Below, piece after piece: positions 33,472 to 41,898 of a stretch of DNA of 64,000 bases. Source of the stretch: Novosphingobium sp. B1. Lineage in GTDB: Bacteria > Pseudomonadota > Alphaproteobacteria > Sphingomonadales > Sphingomonadaceae. Position numbers and translations under genes: made by a program. Below the pieces are notes generated by a model. It did not search any database, was not told where the DNA came from, and saw nothing but the letters and a program-made list of their open reading frames with translations. Within the stretch, counting starts at the first letter, position 1. Each line of letters opens with the position of its first letter. The stretch is from contig NZ_FWXL01000003.1 of assembly GCF_900176395.1 (NCBI RefSeq), forward strand, positions 310,001-374,000. The letters run 5' to 3'.

Positions 33472-34611
33472 TCACGCGGAACGGAAGGCTTCCTTGGGCA
33501 CATGCGTGATGCGGCAGGCCAGATCGGCCTCGCCCGAGGCGATGATGTAGCGATCCTCCAACTCTGCGATGCCGGTGGTGAATACGACATCGCGCAAATA
33601 AAGCAGGTCCTCGAGAGGGCGCGTCAGGTCTGCATTGGGCTCGAGCAGCGGGGTGTGGCTGCCGCCGATTGTCTTCCAAGGTTGGTCCGGATCGAGCAGC
33701 GACCAGTAGGTACGATAGATGCCGACAATCTCCTTCGGCTCCACTCCGTGCCACAGGGTCAACCAGCCGCGCTGGCCATCAATCTCGGTCAGAATGGGCG
33801 GCGTGCCTCCACCCATGCGTGCGGTTGCAGCCGTGCCGGCATGGGGCCGGATGCCGGGTTCGATGTGCGGTTTCCAGTGAAGCGCGTCCGGTGAGGTTGC
33901 CAGGTTGATGGAAGGTCCGGCACGCCATTCGCTACCCGGCGGGTAGGCGAAGTACAGGTCGCCGAGGGGGCGGGTCTGTGCCCAGTATTCGCCGTGGACC
34001 AGCCCTTCGAAGATCAGCATGTCCTTGTTCTGGTGATCGAGGACGATGCCCTCGAAAGTCCAGTCGAGGCCATTGTCGGAGGAATACATTGTTGTCGAAT
34101 GGCGCTCCGGGCTGACCGAGCAGGTGGTCATCAGGTAAGCGCCCTCGCCCATGCGCGAAATGCGGGCATCCTCGATGCCATAGCACTGGAACGATCCTTG
34201 CGGCGTGATCGCCTTGTCGCAATGAACGGCGACGACGTTAAGGCCATCGGGCGACATTTCCACCGGCAGCAGCCAGGAGAGCGAGGTCAGCGCCATGATC
34301 TTCCAGCCGCCCCCATGCAGCATGAACTTGCGCGGGTCCGATGTGTCGGCCAGTTCGAGCGGCCAGCCATCGAGGACGTAGCCGCCTTCATGCCAGCGGA
34401 TCGCGTGGACCTTGCCGTCGCGAATGGGCTGGCGCAGCGCTTCGGCGACACGGACGATGAACAGCAGGTTGCCATTTGGCAGCACGGTCATGCCGGGGTT
34501 GAAGGCCCCCAGCACGTAAGTCTCGGCATCGAAGTGACCACGCAACGGGGACTGCGCAAGGTCCACCATGAACGGTGTGAACACCAGGCGGTCGAACGGA
34601 TATGTGGTCAT
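33472..34611 (-). CDS. GH130-family glycosidase/phosphorylase
   Basis: Five-bladed propeller enzyme of 379 residues in glycoside hydrolase family 130, which acts on beta-mannosides and related sugars, often by phosphorolysis. Family marks are FNPGMTVLPNGNLLFIVRV, the catalytic YGIEDARIS (Asp148), and HGGGTPPILTE followed by GWLTLWHGVE. No signal peptide is seen, so it acts in the cytoplasm. It interrupts the his operon between hisH and hisA, in the same direction with gaps of 67 and 22 bases. Its link to histidine synthesis is unknown. The substrate, and whether it is a phosphorylase or hydrolase, cannot be told from sequence. Confidence 0.85.
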   Translation of the reverse strand: MTTYPFDRLVFTPFMVDLAQSPLRGHFDAETYVLGAFNPGMTVLPNGNLLFIVRVAEALRQPIRDGKVHAIRWHEGGYVLDGWPLELADTSDPRKFMLHGGGWKIMALTSLSWLLPVEMSPDGLNVVAVHCDKAITPQGSFQCYGIEDARISRMGEGAYLMTTCSVSPERHSTTMYSSDNGLDWTFEGIVLDHQNKDMLIFEGLVHGEYWAQTRPLGDLYFAYPPGSEWRAGPSINLATSPDALHWKPHIEPGIRPHAGTAATARMGGGTPPILTEIDGQRGWLTLWHGVEPKEIVGIYRTYWSLLDPDQPWKTIGGSHTPLLEPNADLTRPLEDLLYLRDVVFTTGIAELEDRYIIASGEADLACRITHVPKEAFRSA

Positions 34612-34678
34612 GCAGGGAGGCCTCCTTCAAAGGAAGGAAAGGCCTCCGGCTGCGATACAGTTCCCTCGGGCTAACCCG

Positions 34679-35308
34679 TCAGGGCTTCCATTCGAGGAAG
34701 CGGGCAAGCAGCGAGAGGCCGTACGACTGGCTCTTTTCCGGGTGGAACTGCACACCGAGGATGTTGTCCCGCGCGACCGCTGCGACGATCCCGCCACCAT
34801 GGTCGCTCATCGCCGCAACATGCGCGCCCTCTTCGGGTACGAAGTGATACGAGTGCAGGAAATAGGCCTCACCCGGCTCCAGCAGTTCGGCCCCGCCCTT
34901 GTGCGGCATCGGCGCGACATCGTTCCAGCCCATGTGCGGGACCTTGATCGACGGGTCGGCAGGTTCGATCACCCGCACCTCGCCACCGATCCAGCCAAGA
35001 CCGTCGGTCGTACCGAACTCGATGCCGCGATCTGCCAGCAATTGCATGCCGACGCAGATGCCAAGGAACGGCGCGCCACCGACAATGACACGCTCTTCCA
35101 TCGCTTCGACCAGACCGGGCACGGCTTCAAGCGCCTCGACACAAGCCTTGAACGCACCGACGCCGGGCAGAACAATACGGTCAGCGGCGCGGACCACGTT
35201 TGGGTCGGCTGTAACCACAACGCCTTCTGCCCCCGCCGCCTTCAGCGCATTGGCGACCGAGCGGAGGTTGCCCGCACCGTAATCAACCAGCGCGAGGGTA
35301 TCAGCCAC
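34679..35308 (-). CDS. hisH: Imidazole glycerol phosphate synthase glutaminase subunit
   Basis: Glutamine amidotransferase subunit of 209 residues that feeds ammonia to HisF. Catalytic residues: cysteine in GICVGMQLL, histidine and glutamate in [10 protein letters not shown]; the oxyanion strand is LPGVGAF. The start is GTG at 35308, giving [18 protein letters not shown], and overlaps the hisB stop by eight bases. The frame is open further upstream inside hisB, but that part is a shadow. Confidence 0.97.
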   Translation of the reverse strand: MADTLALVDYGAGNLRSVANALKAAGAEGVVVTADPNVVRAADRIVLPGVGAFKACVEALEAVPGLVEAMEERVIVGGAPFLGICVGMQLLADRGIEFGTTDGLGWIGGEVRVIEPADPSIKVPHMGWNDVAPMPHKGGAELLEPGEAYFLHSYHFVPEEGAHVAAMSDHGGGIVAAVARDNILGVQFHPEKSQSYGLSLLARFLEWKP

Positions 35309-35894
35309 CGAGAATGCCCTTGGTGGACGGGACCGCATCAGCCTTGCGCGGATCGATGGTGATCGCCTGACGCATGGCGCGGGCAAAGCCCTTGTAGATG
35401 CCCTCGATGATGTGGTGGTTGTTCGAGCCGTAGAGGCTTTCGATGTGGAGCGTGATGCCCGCAGCCTGACTGATCGACTGGAACCAGTGTTCAAACAGTT
35501 CGGTATCCATCTCGCCAAGGCGAGGCTGCGTGAAGGCAGCCTTCCAGATCAGCACCGGGCGGCCCGAGATGTCGAGCGCGACGCGGCTCAGCGCCTCGTC
35601 CATCGGAGAATAGGTGTGGCCGTAGCGGGTGATGCCCTTCTTGTCGCCCAGTGCCTGCGCGATCGCCTGGCCCAGCGCGATGGCGCTGTCCTCGGTGGTG
35701 TGGTGCTGGTCGACGTGGAGATCACCCTTCACCCGGCATTCGATGTCGATCAGCGAATGCCGGCTGAACTGCTCGATCATGTGATCGAGGAAGCCGATGC
35801 CCGTCTCCACCTTGTAGGTGCCGGTGCCATCGAGGTTCACCGACACGGCAATGTCGGTTTCCTCGGTCTTTCGCGTGATAGATCCGGTGCGCAT
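35301..35894 (-). CDS. hisB: Imidazoleglycerol-phosphate dehydratase
   Basis: Single-domain dehydratase of 197 residues (step six of histidine synthesis). The two metal sites are in [18 protein letters not shown] with [16 protein letters not shown], and in the second repeat [16 protein letters not shown]; quoted parts show the HHTTED and HHIIE manganese ligands. It is the first gene of the minus-strand his run and is divergent from the sspB-like gene, with 86 bases between the starts. Confidence 0.97.
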   Translation of the reverse strand: MRTGSITRKTEETDIAVSVNLDGTGTYKVETGIGFLDHMIEQFSRHSLIDIECRVKGDLHVDQHHTTEDSAIALGQAIAQALGDKKGITRYGHTYSPMDEALSRVALDISGRPVLIWKAAFTQPRLGEMDTELFEHWFQSISQAAGITLHIESLYGSNNHHIIEGIYKGFARAMRQAITIDPRKADAVPSTKGILGG

Positions 35895-35980
35895 GGGAAA
35901 GCGCCTATACCCCGCTGTGGTTTAGAATCAATGTCCGTGCCCACTTGACCCGAACGGCCGGGGCGGTCAGTTGTGACGCC

Positions 35981-36478
35981 ATGAGCGATGCACCTGACAG
36001 CCTGATCCCCTACGACGAAATCGTGCAGGAGGCGCTGCGCGCCGTGGTCGGTCGCGTGCTGGGCGAAGTTGCCGCCGGTGGCGGGATGCTGCCGGGCGCG
36101 CACCATTTCTACATCACATTCAAGACTGGCGCGCCGGGCGTGGACATCCCGCAGCGGCTGCGCGAGCGCTTTCCCGACGAGATGACCATCGTTCTCCAGA
36201 ACAAGTTCTGGGACCTGAAGGTCGAATCCGACCAGTTCAGCGTGGGTCTATCGTTCAACCAGATCCCGTCGACCCTGATAATTCCATTCTCGGCAATTAC
36301 CGCGTTTGTCGATCCAGCCGTGGACTTCGGCCTGCAATTCCAGGCCGTTGTCGATGACGAGGCCGAACCAATCGAGCCGGCGGAAAACGATTCGCCGGAA
36401 CAAGCCGAAAAGCCCGCCGTTGAACGGACCGATGATGGCTCGAATGTCGTCACGGTCGATTTCGGGAAAAAGAAGTAA
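35981..36478 (+). CDS. sspB: SspB-family ClpXP adaptor-like protein
   Basis: Protein of 165 residues matching alphaproteobacterial SspB, which delivers ssrA-tagged proteins to ClpXP. The core reads HHFYITFKTGAPGVDIP, MTIVLQNKFWDLKVE and FSVGLSFNQIPSTLIIPFSAITAF. An acidic, flexible tail (about 125-165) ends VVTVDFGKKK, resembling the ClpX-docking tail. The ATG at 35981 begins MSDAPDSLIPYDEIVQ; the open frame upstream is short and not conserved. Confidence 0.92.
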   Translation: MSDAPDSLIPYDEIVQEALRAVVGRVLGEVAAGGGMLPGAHHFYITFKTGAPGVDIPQRLRERFPDEMTIVLQNKFWDLKVESDQFSVGLSFNQIPSTLIIPFSAITAFVDPAVDFGLQFQAVVDDEAEPIEPAENDSPEQAEKPAVERTDDGSNVVTVDFGKKK

Positions 36479-36515
36479 GGGGCGTACTGCCCCACTGACA
36501 GAAGGCTTGGGGTTT

Positions 36516-36908
36516 ATGGCGAAGAAGGGCAAGAAGCTGGCCATTGCGGCAAAGGACGCCGCGGGCACTGTGCCGTCGCCGAGCCCCAACCCGATGACCA
36601 ACCTTATCCTTGCCGACATCGCCCTGCGCACAGGCAGCCTGCTGCTGCGCCGCGGTGTGGAAAAGGGGCTGATCGCCAGCAAGATGGGACCGAAGAAGGC
36701 AGGCCGCCTGATCGAGGGCCGTTCCATGGTGCAGACACTGGTCGGTGCCAGCATTGCGCGGCTGGCAACGCGCTCGGTTCCCGGCGCTATCGTGGTCGGT
36801 GGCGGCTTGCTGGCCAAGACGCTTTACGACCGCAAGCGCAGCCGCAAGGCTGCGGTCGCTGGCGAAATCGCTATTCAGGAACAGGTGGAGCGCGGCAAGG
36901 AAGACTGA
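36516..36908 (+). CDS. Uncharacterised basic protein, 130 aa
   Basis: Not recognised. The protein begins with a lysine-rich stretch (MAKKGKKLAIAAKD), has a weakly hydrophobic, glycine-rich segment VPGAIVVGGGLLAKTLY (about 88-104) that may touch the membrane, and ends basic then acidic. It lies 37 bases after the sspB-like gene and 67 before gmk on the same strand. Similar short genes occur in this position in other sphingomonads as far as I recall, but I cannot name a family. Confidence 0.7.
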   Translation: MAKKGKKLAIAAKDAAGTVPSPSPNPMTNLILADIALRTGSLLLRRGVEKGLIASKMGPKKAGRLIEGRSMVQTLVGASIARLATRSVPGAIVVGGGLLAKTLYDRKRSRKAAVAGEIAIQEQVERGKED

Positions 36909-36975
36909 GCCTGCTGCTTGCCATGCTGCGCTATCCCCACTTGACCATGCGGGAACCGATGCGCCACTAGCGCAC

Positions 36976-37626
36976 ATGGTTCACGAGTCCACCGACGACG
37001 ACACCCTGCACCGCCGGGGCCTGATGTTCATCCTGTCCTCGCCTTCGGGCGCGGGGAAGACGACAATCGCACGCAAGCTGCTCGACGAGGATGCCGAGAT
37101 CAAGGCGTCGGTTTCGGTCACCACCCGCCCGATGCGTCCGGGCGAGGTCGAGGGCGTGGACTACTACTTCGTCGACAAGGCCGAGTTCGACCGGATGGTC
37201 GAGGCGAACGAGTTCTACGAATGGGCGGTGGTCTTCGGAAACTGCTACGGCACGCCCAAGGCGCACATCCGTGACCGGCTGAAAGCGGGCGGCGATGTAT
37301 TGTTCGACATCGACTGGCAGGGCACGCAGCAGCTTTACCAGAAGGCGCAGGCCGATGTGGTGCGCGTGTTCATCCTGCCGCCGAGCCTTGAGGAACTGCA
37401 CCGTCGCCTCACGGGGCGCGGCACCGACAGCGCCGAAGTGATCGCCGCACGCATGGCGCGCGCGCAAGCCGAAATCAGCCACTGGGACGGTTACGATTAC
37501 GTGGTGATCAACGACGAGGTCGAGGGCTGCTTCGCCAAGGTCCGCGAGATTCTGGCAGCCGAACGGATGAAGCGGACGCGTCAGACCGGACTGATCGACT
37601 TTGTGCGCGGATTGATGCGGGGCTGA
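36976..37626 (+). CDS. gmk: Guanylate kinase
   Basis: Cytoplasmic kinase of 216 residues that turns GMP into GDP with ATP. The P-loop is SSPSGAGKTT (near residue 23); GMP-binding blocks SVSVTTRPMRPGEVEGVDYYF and EFYEWAVVFGNCYGTPK follow (quoted in parts: TTRPMRPGEVEGVDYYF); the lid LTGRGTDSAEVIAARM is intact. The ATG at 36976 is used; an in-frame ATG at 37024 would remove 16 residues before the P-loop. An imperfect hairpin follows the gene. Confidence 0.96.
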   Translation: MVHESTDDDTLHRRGLMFILSSPSGAGKTTIARKLLDEDAEIKASVSVTTRPMRPGEVEGVDYYFVDKAEFDRMVEANEFYEWAVVFGNCYGTPKAHIRDRLKAGGDVLFDIDWQGTQQLYQKAQADVVRVFILPPSLEELHRRLTGRGTDSAEVIAARMARAQAEISHWDGYDYVVINDEVEGCFAKVREILAAERMKRTRQTGLIDFVRGLMRG

Positions 37627-37633
37627 ACCGGAG

Positions 37634-37664
37634 GAAGCGCCCTCGCACAAGCGAAGGCGCCTTC
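37634..37664. terminator. Hairpin between gmk and a convergent SDR gene
   Basis: A 13-bp stem with one bulge and one mismatch joins 37634-37646 with 37651-37664 around ACAA. Neither strand has a run of T after it, so termination is uncertain; it may serve both convergent genes. Confidence 0.35.
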
Positions 37665-37677
37665 AATCCCACCGGAT

Positions 37678-38481
37678 TCAGTGTCCCGACGGGTCGACCG
37701 CGTTCTCAGGCACCCAGCCATTGACGATACCACCGTCGATCGGCAGCGGCGTGCCGACAACGTAGTCGCCGGCGCGGCTGGCGAGGTAAATTGCACCGCC
37801 GGCCATGTCCTCGATCGTGCCGATACGCTTCGAGGGAATGCCCTTTGCCGATGCTTCCGGGTTCTTCGCTGCGGCCTTGTTCATTTCGGATGGGAAAGCA
37901 CCCGGGCAGATACAGCTGGCGACGATCTGATCCTTGATCAGGCGCGCGGCCATGCGGCGGGTCAAGTGGATCAGGGCCGACTTCGAGGCCTGATAGCTGT
38001 ACGTTTCCCAAGGGTTGATGCGCAGGCCATCAATCGAAGCGATGTTGATCACCTTGGCCGGCTGGTCCTTGCTGGCTGCAGCCTTGAGCAGACCGTGCAG
38101 CTTCTGGGTCAGGAAGAAGGGGGTCTTCACGTTGAGGTCCATGACCTTGTCCCAGCCCACTTCGGGGAAATCCTCGAAATCCGCACCCCACGCAGCGCCA
38201 GCATTGTTGACGAGGATGTCCAGCTTGCTTTCGCGCGATGCAAGGTCGGCCGCCAATTGCTCGATGCCCGCGACGTTGGAGATGTCACCTGGCAATGCGA
38301 TGCACTTTTCACCAAGGCGCGCGGCGGTTTCCTCGACCACCGCTGCCTTGCGGGCGGTGATGTAGACGCGTTCGCAACCTGCGGCGATGAAACCCTCGGC
38401 GATCATCTCGCCAATGCCGCGAGAGCCGCCGGTGACGACCGCAATGCGGCCTTCGAGGCTGAAGAGCTTGCTGAAATCCAT
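37678..38481 (-). CDS. Short-chain dehydrogenase/reductase
   Basis: NAD(P)-dependent oxidoreductase of 267 residues. The cofactor loop is TGGSRGIGEMI (about 18-28), the NNAG strand is LVNNAGAAWG, and the catalytic Ser-Tyr-Lys are in NIASIDG and YSYQASKSAL. The start at 38481 (MDFSKLFSLEGR) is preferred over an open frame upstream. It lies downstream of two acyl-CoA dehydrogenase genes on the same strand, so a hydroxyacyl-CoA substrate is plausible but not shown. Confidence 0.92.
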   Translation of the reverse strand: MDFSKLFSLEGRIAVVTGGSRGIGEMIAEGFIAAGCERVYITARKAAVVEETAARLGEKCIALPGDISNVAGIEQLAADLASRESKLDILVNNAGAAWGADFEDFPEVGWDKVMDLNVKTPFFLTQKLHGLLKAAASKDQPAKVINIASIDGLRINPWETYSYQASKSALIHLTRRMAARLIKDQIVASCICPGAFPSEMNKAAAKNPEASAKGIPSKRIGTIEDMAGGAIYLASRAGDYVVGTPLPIDGGIVNGWVPENAVDPSGH

Positions 38482-38552
38482 GAGTCTGTTCCCCTGCGCG
38501 CCCATGTTTCCGGGTCGCTGTGCCCCTCCCCATGCGGGAAGGGGCGATTGCA

Positions 38553-39692
38553 TCAGTAGCCGCTGAGCTGGGCCACGCGCTCGGCGTGGTAGTATTGGTC
38601 GCCCATGAATTCGGCGAGCGAACGATCCCGCTTCATGTAAAGGCCGATGTCATACTCGTCAGTCATCCCGACGCCGCCGTGCATCTGCACGCCTTCACGC
38701 ACCGACAGGTTGCAGGCCTTGGCAGCCTTTGCCTTGGCAACCGAGACCATGAGGTCTGCCTTGTCTGAATTGCCGTCGAGCAGTTGCTGCGCCTTGATCA
38801 CTGCGGCTTCGGCGATTTCCAGTTCGGAATAGAGATGCGCGGCGCGGTGCTGCAACGCCTGGAATTCGCCGATCAGCTGGCCGAACTGCTTGCGGGTCTT
38901 GAGGTAGGCTGTGGTGATGTCAAAGGCACCCTGCCCGACACCGGTCAGTTCGGCAGCGGCCCCGATGCGGCCGGCGCGAATGACCTTGTTGAGCAGTTCA
39001 CGACCGCCATCGACCTCGCCGATCACGCAATCGCCATCAAGCTCGACATTGTCGAAAGTCACGTTGCTGGCCATCGCGCTGTCAACGAGACGCAGGTTCT
39101 CGTGGTTGATGCCTGCAGCGTCCTTCGGCACCGCGAACAGCGTGATGCCGTCATTATCCGTGTCGCTGCCAGAGGTGCGCGCAGCGACGATGATCGCGTC
39201 TGCCGATGCGCCCTGCACTACGAAGGCCTTGCGGCCCAGCAGACGGAAGCCGTTGCCGGCCTTCTCGGCCTTGCAGGCAATGCGTTCTGGACGATGCTTG
39301 GGGCCTTCATCGACCGCGACCGCCAGCACGCTGTCACCTGCAAGCACGCCGGGGAGCCAGCGGCCGCGAATCTCCTCGGAACCGCCAGACAGCGCGGTGA
39401 CGCCCATGACCGAGGTGGTCAGGAAGGGGGACGGGGTAAGGTTGCGACCGATCTCGCGCAGGACGATACCCGCCTCGACGTGGCCCATGGCAAGGCCCCC
39501 GTCGGCCTCTGCGGCGAGCATGCCGGTCAGCCCCATCTCGGCAAACTGCTTCCACAGGGTATGGCCGAAACCGTCCTGGCAGTTCATGTCGCGATAATGG
39601 CGCAACTGCTTCTTGATGCCGCCTTCGTCGGCCATGAAGCCGGTGACGCTCTCGGCCAGCATGGCCTGATCTTCGGTGTGATAGAGAGGCAT
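38553..39692 (-). CDS. Acyl-CoA dehydrogenase, likely non-catalytic partner subunit
   Basis: FAD-dependent acyl-CoA dehydrogenase fold of 379 residues. N-terminal helices and the middle strand domain are present, and the C-terminal domain shows RKQFGQLIGEFQALQHRAA and MHGGVGMTDEYDIGLYMKR. The usual C-terminal catalytic EGT motif is missing; the end reads RSLAEFMGDQYYHAE instead. It follows another dehydrogenase gene after three bases that does have the motif. This pattern is known for heteromeric enzymes of steroid side-chain breakdown in actinobacteria (FadE28/FadE29 type). The substrate here is unknown. Confidence 0.9.
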   Translation of the reverse strand: MPLYHTEDQAMLAESVTGFMADEGGIKKQLRHYRDMNCQDGFGHTLWKQFAEMGLTGMLAAEADGGLAMGHVEAGIVLREIGRNLTPSPFLTTSVMGVTALSGGSEEIRGRWLPGVLAGDSVLAVAVDEGPKHRPERIACKAEKAGNGFRLLGRKAFVVQGASADAIIVAARTSGSDTDNDGITLFAVPKDAAGINHENLRLVDSAMASNVTFDNVELDGDCVIGEVDGGRELLNKVIRAGRIGAAAELTGVGQGAFDITTAYLKTRKQFGQLIGEFQALQHRAAHLYSELEIAEAAVIKAQQLLDGNSDKADLMVSVAKAKAAKACNLSVREGVQMHGGVGMTDEYDIGLYMKRDRSLAEFMGDQYYHAERVAQLSGY

Positions 39693-39695
39693 CGA

Positions 39696-40856
39696 TCAGG
39701 CTCCCGGCAGTTCGAGAATGCGTTTGGAAATGACGTTGAGCATGACCTCGCTGGTGCCGCCCTCAATCGAGTTGGCCTTGGTGCGCAGCCACGAACGCGA
39801 CGGTGTCCCGCCATTTGTGCGCTCGCTATCCCATTCGAGCGCAGTGGCGCCACCGGCCGACATGAGCAGTTCGTGCCGCCGCTTGTTAAGCTCGGTGCCC
39901 GCGTACTTCATCATGTTGGGCTGTGCCGGATGGGCGCGGCCGACCTTGGCTTCATCGAGGAATTTCTCGCCCATGCAGGCATAGGCCAAGGCATCGACAT
40001 CGAACATGGCGAGGTCGGCGCGCAGGATCGGGTCTTCAAGGCCATTGCGGGCAACTACCGCGCCAATCGCGTTGAGACGATCACCACCACCTGCACCCGA
40101 GATCATCTCGCGTTCGTGGCCGAGCAGGTACTTGGCGACGTCCCAGCCACGGTTCAGTTCGCCAACGATCTGGTCCTTCGGCACGACGACGTTGTCGAAG
40201 AAGGTTTCGCAGAACGGTGAGTTGCCGCTGATGAGCTTGATCGGCTTGGTCGTCACGCCCGGGGTGGTCATGTCGAACAGCAGGAAGCTGATGCCCTGAT
40301 ACTTGTTGGTCTTGTCCGTGCGGACGAGGCAGAAGATCCAGTCGGCCTTGTCAGCGTAGGAAGTCCAGATCTTTTGGCCGTTGACGACCCAGTGATCGCC
40401 CTTGTCCTCGCCGAAAGTCTGCAAGCTGACGAGGTCGGAGCCGGAACCGGGTTCCGAATAGCCCTGGCACCAACGAATCTCACCGCGGGCGATCTGGTTC
40501 AGGTAGTGGACCTTCTGCTCTTCTGTGCCGAACTTGAGCAGCGCAGGGCCGAGCATCCAGATGCCGAAGCTCGAGAGCGGCGGACGTGCGCCAATGCGGG
40601 CGCATTCCTCGCGCCAGATCTTGGCCTCCGCCGGAGACATGCCGGCGCCGCCGTAGGGCTTTGGCCAGTCGGGTACGGTGTAGCCCTTGGCCACGCAGCG
40701 CTCGAGCCAGGTCTTCTGCGCTTCGTTCTTGAACTGGAAATTGCGCCCGCCCCAGCACACGTCGCCCTCGTCGCGGACGGGTTCACGCATTTCGGCAGGG
40801 CAGTTTTCTTCGAGCCATGCGCGGATTTCCGCGCGGAAAGCCTCAAGGTCTGACAT
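39696..40856 (-). CDS. Acyl-CoA dehydrogenase, likely catalytic partner subunit
   Basis: Acyl-CoA dehydrogenase of 386 residues. FAD contacts are in WCQGYSEPGSGSDLVSL and WVVNGQKIWTSYA; the probable catalytic glutamate is Glu365 in SIEGGTSEVML. It starts MSDLEAFRAEIRAWLEENCP. It is the first gene of a three-gene run with a second dehydrogenase and an SDR. A perfect inverted repeat lies 16 bases upstream of its start. The pair probably oxidises a branched or ring-bearing acyl-CoA, going by similar heteromeric enzymes. Confidence 0.92.
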   Translation of the reverse strand: MSDLEAFRAEIRAWLEENCPAEMREPVRDEGDVCWGGRNFQFKNEAQKTWLERCVAKGYTVPDWPKPYGGAGMSPAEAKIWREECARIGARPPLSSFGIWMLGPALLKFGTEEQKVHYLNQIARGEIRWCQGYSEPGSGSDLVSLQTFGEDKGDHWVVNGQKIWTSYADKADWIFCLVRTDKTNKYQGISFLLFDMTTPGVTTKPIKLISGNSPFCETFFDNVVVPKDQIVGELNRGWDVAKYLLGHEREMISGAGGGDRLNAIGAVVARNGLEDPILRADLAMFDVDALAYACMGEKFLDEAKVGRAHPAQPNMMKYAGTELNKRRHELLMSAGGATALEWDSERTNGGTPSRSWLRTKANSIEGGTSEVMLNVISKRILELPGA

Positions 40857-40871
40857 GATTGTGCTCCTCTC

Positions 40872-40887
40872 TTAACCGGAAGGTTAA
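40872..40887. promoter_or_regulatory. Candidate operator upstream of the dehydrogenase pair
   Basis: A perfect inverted repeat TTAACC-GGAA-GGTTAA, 15 bases upstream of the start codon at 40856 and close to the ribosome binding site. Further upstream (40970-41030) CGTAAA occurs three times, two of them in tandem, in front of the divergent SDR gene. Confidence 0.45.
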
Positions 40888-41049
40888 AGCGAGTCGCGAT
40901 GATCTGGCAAGCGCGGATTTGCGGGCAGTTTCCTGCGCTTTGGGGCAAGTCTCGCATGCCGTAGCGTAAAGTGCATCGGCATTGACGGACCATCTTTCGC
41001 GCCTAAGCTGACGTAAACGTAAAACGATAGAAAAATGCTGGAGAGAGGG

Positions 41050-41898
41050 ATGCGATTCAACGGCAAGACGGTCGTGGTGACCGGCGCGGCTTCGGGGATC
41101 GGACGGGCGACAACGATCGCTTTTGCTGCCGAAGGCGCCATGGTCTACGCCGCCGACATCGACGAGGCGGGCCTGCAACAGACAGCCTCTGCATCAAATG
41201 GCAAGGTCGTCAGCGCGCTTTGCGACGTCACCCGCACCGAGGACATCAAGGCCCTGATGGACCGCGCCGCTGCAGAGACCGGCGGCATCGACTGCGTATT
41301 CAACAATGCCGGCGCCGGCGGCGACCGCGCCCCGATCGACGAGATCGAACCGAATGGCTGGGACCGCACCATGGACCTGCTGCTGCGCTCTGTCGCCTTC
41401 GGGATCCGCTACGCCGTGCCGCACATGATCGGTCGCAAGGGTGCATCGTTCGTAAATACGTCGAGTGTTGCCGCCGTCGGCCCAGGCTATTCGCCGACCG
41501 CCTACGCCGTGGCGAAGGCCGGCGTCCTTCATCTGACCAAGGTTGCCGCCGCAGATCTTGCCAAGCACCAGATCAGGGTGAATGCGGTGCAGCCCGGCTT
41601 CATCAACACCAATATCTTCACCTCTTCGCTGGAAATGCCGGCCGAGCTTGAGGCACAGGCCAAGGGCGCGATCGCGGCAATGTCGCAACAGGCGCAACCG
41701 GTTGCCCGCGGCGGACAGCCGGACGACATTGCACAGGCGGTGTTGTTTCTTGCGAGTGAGGCAGCGGGTTTCGTTACCGGCACATCGCTGATTGTTGATG
41801 GCGGTATTACCATCGGGCCGCGCCATAGCTGGGATCCGACGATGCCGGGCCTGTTTGACGCGCTCCAGCAGATGGCAGAAAGCGGCAAGGCTGCATGA
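41050..41898 (+). CDS. Short-chain dehydrogenase/reductase
   Basis: NAD(P)-dependent oxidoreductase of 282 residues. The cofactor loop is VTGAASGIGRAT, followed by FNNAGAGGDRAP; the catalytic serine and Tyr-x3-Lys are in NTSSVAA and YAVAKAGVL. The second ATG (41050) is chosen because GGAGAG lies just before it. Its stop overlaps the transporter start by four bases. It heads a plus-strand run (SDR, transporter, ACAD11-type dehydrogenase, alcohol dehydrogenase, kinase) that looks like a catabolic module. Confidence 0.92.
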   Translation: MRFNGKTVVVTGAASGIGRATTIAFAAEGAMVYAADIDEAGLQQTASASNGKVVSALCDVTRTEDIKALMDRAAAETGGIDCVFNNAGAGGDRAPIDEIEPNGWDRTMDLLLRSVAFGIRYAVPHMIGRKGASFVNTSSVAAVGPGYSPTAYAVAKAGVLHLTKVAAADLAKHQIRVNAVQPGFINTNIFTSSLEMPAELEAQAKGAIAAMSQQAQPVARGGQPDDIAQAVLFLASEAAGFVTGTSLIVDGGITIGPRHSWDPTMPGLFDALQQMAESGKAA

